Position numbers and translations under genes: made by a program. A stretch of DNA of 24,983 nt, taken from positions 1 through 24,983 of the forward strand of contig JBCDAS010000017.1 of NCBI GenBank assembly GCA_039185235.1, given 5' to 3'. The notes under the pieces are model-generated. The model searched no databases. It saw only the letters and a list, made by a program, of their open reading frames with translations, and was not told the origin of the DNA. Shown here piece after piece: positions 21,160 through 24,983 of this stretch. The DNA is from Thermohalobaculum sp039185235. Lineage in GTDB: Bacteria > Pseudomonadota > Alphaproteobacteria > Rhodobacterales > Rhodobacteraceae. Numbering within the stretch: position 1 is the stretch's first letter; each line of letters opens with the position of its first letter.

Positions 21160-24100
21160 GCGAGCAGCGCCTCCAGCCGGGTGCGGGTTGAGTTGGCGCG
21201 CGGGGTCCAGAGGCCCCGGTCGATTGCCTCCTGAAGGCGTTCGGCGATTTCGCGGAGGGCGGCCGGGTTGGCCTCGGCGATGAAGTCGCGGATCTGGTCG
21301 TCTTCGAGCACGGCCTCGTGGACGAGGTCGAAATGGCGGGATTTGACCGCACCCGTGGTGGCGGCGAAGGCGAACATGTAGTCGATCGTGGCTGCGATCT
21401 CGAAGGCGCCTTTGTAGCCGTGGCGCTGGACACCTGCGAGCCATTTTGGGTTCACGACCCTTGATCTGACCACGCGACCGATCTCGTCCTCCAGGGTGCG
21501 GATGACCGGGCGTTCGGGGCGGGAATGGTCGTTATGGTAGACCGTAGGGGCCTGGCCCGCGAGGTGTTTGACGGCGGCCGCGGCACCCCCTTCGAACTGG
21601 TAATAGTCGTCGCTGTCGAGCAGGTCATGCTCGCGGTTGTCCTGGTTCTGGATGACGGCCTGGGCCTGGCCGAGGCGGGTCTCGAAGAGCTGGCGCTCCC
21701 GCAGGCCTTCTTTGCCTGCGCCATAGGCGTAGCCGCCCCATTCGAGATAGGCTTCGGCGAGGTCTGCCTCTGTTTTCCAGAGCCGCTCGTCGATCATGGC
21801 CTGCAGGCCCGCGCCATAGGCGCCTGGTTTGGAGCCGAAGACACGGAAGCCTGCGCGTTCATCACCGCCTTCGGCCTGGAAGCGGGCGGCGGCGGGGTTC
21901 ATCTCGGCGGGCTCGTCGAGCGCCATCACAGCTCGGGCGGCGCTGTCCACCAGGGCGATCTGGGCTGGGAAGGCGTCGCGGAAGAAGCCGGAGACCCGGA
22001 GTGTGACGTCAACCCGCGGGCGGGCGAGATGGTCGATCGGGATGATCTCGAACCCGGTCACACGGCGGGAGGCCTGGTCCCATTTCGGGCGTACGCCCAT
22101 GAGCGCGAGCGCCTGGGCGATGTCATCCCCGCCGGTGCGCATGTTGGAGGTGCCCCAGGCAGTCACGACCATGGTTTTCGGCCAATCGCCGTGGTCCTGC
22201 AGGAAGCGCTCGACCAGGAGCGAGGCGGACTGCCAGCCGAGGGTATAGGCCGCAGGCGTTGGCACGGCTCGGCTGTCAACCGAGTAGAAATTACGCCCGG
22301 TTGGCAGAACATCTGGTCGACCGCGCGTCGGCGCGCCGGATGGCCCTGGCGGGATGAAACGGCCATTCAGACCGTCAAGAAGCGATTGCATCTCCGCCTT
22401 GCCACAGGAACGCAGCATCGGGCGGAGATCCGCCTCGATCCAGTCCAGAACGGGTTTTGCGTGGACCCAGTTGGCCGGAGCTGGTGTGCCGGTGAAGAGT
22501 GCTGTTGCGAGCGCCTCGAGCCGTTCTACCGCGTCGCCATTGGTTCGGTAGGCTGGCTGGGCCGCGCCCTCCCCTGAGAGTGTGGAAACGGGTGTCGCCG
22601 TCGCGCTTACCCACCCACCCGGGCGCGGCCCGTCAGCGCTGGTGGGATCTATCCTCGCGAGGATCGGGTTGACTGGGGCCGCTGCGCCCAGATTGCAATC
22701 GAGCGGGTCAAAGAGCTCTGGGTCGCAGCCGAGATCGCGGGCCAGCGCGCGGATCAGAGACGCGTTTGCGCCTTTGCCGTCAGCGCGTGGGACGCGGGCG
22801 AGCGCGACCAGGATGTCGGCTTCCAATCGGTCAGCGGGAGCTGTGCCAAATATATGGAGCCCATCGCGGATCTGAGCTTCCTTTAGCTCGCAGAGATAGG
22901 TGTCGAGCCGCGCCAATGCGTCTTCTTCAGCCATACCAGCTGTGATGCCAGCGTCTTCTTCCAGTTGCGCGGCGGCCACCGCCGATCGGATCTGGCGGCG
23001 AAGATGGTCGAGGCGGCGCGGGTCGACACCGGCTGCTTCGTAGTATTCATCCACCAAAGCCTCGAGTTCCTTCAAAGGCCCATAGGTTTCGGCCCTAGTG
23101 AGAGGTGGCGTCAGATGATCGAGGATCACCGCTTGGACGCGACGCTTGGCTTGCGTGCCCTCGCCTGGGTCGTTGACGATGAAAGGGTAGAGGTGCGGCA
23201 TCGGGCCCAAGATCGCTTCGGGGTAGCAGGTCTCGGATAGGGCAACCGCTTTGCCGGGTAGCCATTCCAAGTTGCCGTGCTTGCCGAGATGGATCACTGC
23301 GTCGGCGCCGAACTCCTGACGGATCCAGGCGTAGAAGGCGAAGTAATTATGCGGGGGGACGAGATCGGGGCTATGATAGCTCTCGACAGGATCGATATTG
23401 TATCCGCGGGCCGGCTGGATGCCGAGGACAATGTTGCCATGGTCAAGGATCGCCAGTGCAAACCCGTCAGAGCCGCAGAATGGATCATCCTCTGGTGCGC
23501 CCCAGCGGGCTTCTACGGGATCCCTTACCCCCGAAGGTAGATCTGACCAGAAGGTGCGGTAGGCAGCGAGCGAAAGCCGCGCGCCACCGGTTCGCTGAGT
23601 GCGGTCTGCAAGCCAATTGGTCGGACCGGCCTGGATGGCGGTCATGAGCTCGGCGGAGGTTTCAGGTGGGTTGGCGACACGGTATCCTGCCTCTTTCAGG
23701 GCTATGAGTGTGTCCACTGCGCTTTGCGGTGTGTCGAGGCCAACACCATTGGCCAACCGGCCATCTTTATTGGGATAGTTGGCGAGGATCACCGCGAGCT
23801 TGCGATCTTTTGGCTCTTTCCGCGCGAGCCTGGCCCAGGCGCTGGCCAGCTGAGCGGTAAAGCGGATCCGGGTCGCTTCGGCCCGGTAGGTGGCGATCCG
23901 GCATTGGGTTGCCTCGTCGAAGAACGCCTCGCCCTTGAAGCTGATGGCCCGCGAGAGGATCCGCCCGTCCACCTCCGGCAGAGCAACGTTCATTGCGATG
24001 TCACGCGCGGAGAGGCCGTTCAATCCCTCACGCCAATTGGCCTCGGTACCGCCGGCGAGGACGCATTGAAGAACAGGCACGCCCGGGGCATCCAGGGGTG

Positions 24101-24938
24101 TGGCGCTCCATCCAGATTGTGGAGACGAGACCGCAAAAGACGTTGCGTTCAAGATCACCGATGGCGGCACCTCGCCGAAAATCTGCGCCAGGGTTGCAGC
24201 AGAAACCGCGTCTTTCAGCGAGGCGACAAAAATGGGTAGCGGGTTTAGTCCCTCATCAATCAGGGCGCGAGTGAGCTGGTTGATTGGATTGAGACCGGCT
24301 CCTTGAACCAAAGCCCGGTAGAAGATGATTGGAACGACCGGCGCGGTTTGATCCGTCCAGGCTTCACGTGCCGCGGCGAGATCCGCGATGCCGCTGCCTG
24401 GCCAGTAGACACCGGCGCGAAGCAAGGGTCTTGCGGGTTCCGGGCGGTCGGTGTCTGAAAGGATTGCCTGGCAACAGCGAAGGAAGTTGATCGCGTTCTC
24501 GGGCCCGCCTTCGACAAGGTAAGACCATAGGAGAGCGTAATCTGTGTCGCCGATTGTCGAGATCCGAGCTAGGGCGTCGTCGGGCTTGTCATCGCCGGGG
24601 AGGGCCGCGAAAGGAATGCCGGCCTGCCCGAGCCGGGCCGCGAATTGCTCGATCCCATATGGCCAGTAGCCCTCGCCACCAAGCACGCGCGCAACAACCA
24701 GTTTGGCCCGGGTCACTGTATCATCGAGATATGTGTCGATCGAGAGCGGATGGCTCAGGTGGAGGAGGGAGGCGAGACGCAAGTCCGGCGGCGCCTCCAT
24801 TTCGTGACGTGCTTCTGTCAGAGCTGCGAGCTCGGTATCGGCCGCGGTTATGACGATCAGTTCAGCTGGGGTCTGGCCGAGATCAATCGCTTCGGAGCCA
24901 TCAGTTACCTCACCGGCTTGTGCGAGCAGGAGATGCAT
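21156..24938 (-). CDS. cobN: Aerobic cobaltochelatase subunit CobN
   Basis: A 1260-residue subunit of the ATP-dependent CobNST cobaltochelatase that inserts cobalt into hydrogenobyrinic acid a,c-diamide. It starts MHLLLAQAGEVTDG at the ATG (24938), and the family hallmark VIHLGKHGNLEWLPGKAVAL lies near residue 550. Others are PFIVNDPGEGTQAKRR, FYSVDSRAVPTPAAYTLGW, MVVTAWGTSNMRTGGDDIAQ and AFEIAATIDYMFAFAATTGAV. The gene starts in TGATG overlap with an upstream frame (24938-24983). At residues ~769-793 the coding sequence contains a palindromic repeat (22559-22631), giving GPRPGGWVSATATPVSTL there; this looks like an insertion relative to what I recall of CobN between NLGAA and YRTNGDAVERLE. 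It is the first full gene of a five-gene overlapping operon. Confidence 0.96.
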   Translation of the reverse strand: MHLLLAQAGEVTDGSEAIDLGQTPAELIVITAADTELAALTEARHEMEAPPDLRLASLLHLSHPLSIDTYLDDTVTRAKLVVARVLGGEGYWPYGIEQFAARLGQAGIPFAALPGDDKPDDALARISTIGDTDYALLWSYLVEGGPENAINFLRCCQAILSDTDRPEPARPLLRAGVYWPGSGIADLAAAREAWTDQTAPVVPIIFYRALVQGAGLNPINQLTRALIDEGLNPLPIFVASLKDAVSAATLAQIFGEVPPSVILNATSFAVSSPQSGWSATPLDAPGVPVLQCVLAGGTEANWREGLNGLSARDIAMNVALPEVDGRILSRAISFKGEAFFDEATQCRIATYRAEATRIRFTAQLASAWARLARKEPKDRKLAVILANYPNKDGRLANGVGLDTPQSAVDTLIALKEAGYRVANPPETSAELMTAIQAGPTNWLADRTQRTGGARLSLAAYRTFWSDLPSGVRDPVEARWGAPEDDPFCGSDGFALAILDHGNIVLGIQPARGYNIDPVESYHSPDLVPPHNYFAFYAWIRQEFGADAVIHLGKHGNLEWLPGKAVALSETCYPEAILGPMPHLYPFIVNDPGEGTQAKRRVQAVILDHLTPPLTRAETYGPLKELEALVDEYYEAAGVDPRRLDHLRRQIRSAVAAAQLEEDAGITAGMAEEDALARLDTYLCELKEAQIRDGLHIFGTAPADRLEADILVALARVPRADGKGANASLIRALARDLGCDPELFDPLDCNLGAAAPVNPILARIDPTSADGPRPGGWVSATATPVSTLSGEGAAQPAYRTNGDAVERLEALATALFTGTPAPANWVHAKPVLDWIEADLRPMLRSCGKAEMQSLLDGLNGRFIPPGPSGAPTRGRPDVLPTGRNFYSVDSRAVPTPAAYTLGWQSASLLVERFLQDHGDWPKTMVVTAWGTSNMRTGGDDIAQALALMGVRPKWDQASRRVTGFEIIPIDHLARPRVDVTLRVSGFFRDAFPAQIALVDSAARAVMALDEPAEMNPAAARFQAEGGDERAGFRVFGSKPGAYGAGLQAMIDERLWKTEADLAEAYLEWGGYAYGAGKEGLRERQLFETRLGQAQAVIQNQDNREHDLLDSDDYYQFEGGAAAAVKHLAGQAPTVYHNDHSRPERPVIRTLEDEIGRVVRSRVVNPKWLAGVQRHGYKGAFEIAATIDYMFAFAATTGAVKSRHFDLVHEAVLEDDQIRDFIAEANPAALREIAERLQEAIDRGLWTPRANSTRTRLEALLA
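22559..22631. repeat. Palindromic repeat element, copy 2 (inside cobN)
   Basis: A 73-bp segment with perfect 11-bp inverted ends, GGGCCGCGCCC at 22559-22569 and GGGCGCGGCCC at 22621-22631. Internally it has TCCCCTGAGAG (22570-22580) and CCCACCCACCC (22610-22620), as in copy 1 at 531-604. The outer 22 bases on each side differ from copy 1 by one base each, and these changes keep the stem paired (G-C in copy 1, C-G in copy 2). It lies in the cobN reading frame on the opposite strand, without a stop codon. The 29-base middle is unlike copy 1. Confidence 0.75.
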
Positions 24939-24983
24939 CAGCCAGCGACGGGCACGGCACGGCCACGCCCTCCCATGAGAAAA
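24938..24983 (-). CDS. 3' end of an upstream gene, truncated by window edge
   Basis: A frame open to the window edge ends with a TGA (24938-24940) that overlaps the cobN ATG by one base (TGATG), as in tightly coupled operons. Only 14 codons are visible (ending GRGRAVPVAG), too few to identify the protein. In many Rhodobacterales cobW precedes cobN, which is inference only; no conserved residue confirms it. Confidence 0.3.
   Translation of the reverse strand, partial: FLMGGRGRAVPVAG

Noticed and set aside
21525..22577. 350-codon plus-strand open frame antisense to cobN
   Set aside because: It mirrors the cobN codons, begins without a ribosome site, shows no family motifs, and CobN on the other strand has clear conserved motifs.
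1..24983. Cobalamin riboswitch
   Set aside because: No B12-box-like sequence was seen upstream of cobO or cobD; the region upstream of the cobN operon lies outside the window.
1..24983. CRISPR array, prophage or autonomous insertion sequence
   Set aside because: No regularly spaced direct repeats, phage structural genes or transposase genes were found.

Overview
The window looks like chromosomal DNA of a GC-rich marine-type alphaproteobacterium of the Rhodobacterales (Rhodobacteraceae/Roseobacter group). This rests on aerobic-pathway cobalamin genes (cobN, cobO, cobD), a DMSP-lyase-family cupin, Rhodobacterales-style gene families (GFA protein, DUF937, TerB-J protein, DUF925 protein) and tightly packed, ATGA-overlapping operons. 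The genus cannot be fixed from the sequence alone.

Layout. Positions 1-2743 hold the end of a YbaY/META lipoprotein gene, a DUF937 gene, and a nudC-flavin reductase pair overlapping by one base. Positions 2744-2945 contain a DNA segment that folds as a perfect cloverleaf between convergent genes. Positions 2946-4313 (minus) carry a TerB-J-domain gene, a PAT-like acetyltransferase and a candidate small membrane protein. Positions 4410-5116 hold a two-helix membrane protein and a MOSC protein. At 5248-5773 a GNAT acetyltransferase gene is broken by a 110-bp two-hairpin element with TA target duplications (MITE-like). An outer-membrane barrel gene follows, with a palindrome inside its putative promoter. 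Positions 6745-8612 are a plus-strand run of GFA, DUF1963 and cobO. A lone DUF4062 gene (minus) and a DMSP-lyase-like cupin are divergent, followed by cobD (minus) and a lytic transglycosylase (plus). After a 470-bp non-coding region come a small unknown gene and thrS. Positions 14807-16841 hold a TPR-methyltransferase and a glycosyltransferase, then an alpha/beta hydrolase and two SDR genes. The right end is a minus-strand operon of cobN, GNAT, DUF925 nucleotidyltransferase-like, methyltransferase and LMW-PTP-like genes, all overlapping by 4 or 8 bases.

How genes work together. CobN (cobalt insertion), CobO (corrinoid adenosylation) and CobD (aminopropanol attachment) are three steps of aerobic adenosylcobalamin synthesis, here dispersed among unrelated genes. 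The other cobalamin genes must lie outside the window. The rest are housekeeping or small-molecule modification genes.

The most unusual content is a set of small palindromic elements: (i) a 73/74-bp element in two copies with 22-bp conserved ends and a compensatory stem change, one copy intergenic and the other inside the cobN reading frame; (ii) the 110-bp element that inactivates a GNAT gene; (iii) the 70-bp cloverleaf. They suggest a genome seeded with non-autonomous mobile or structured repeats.
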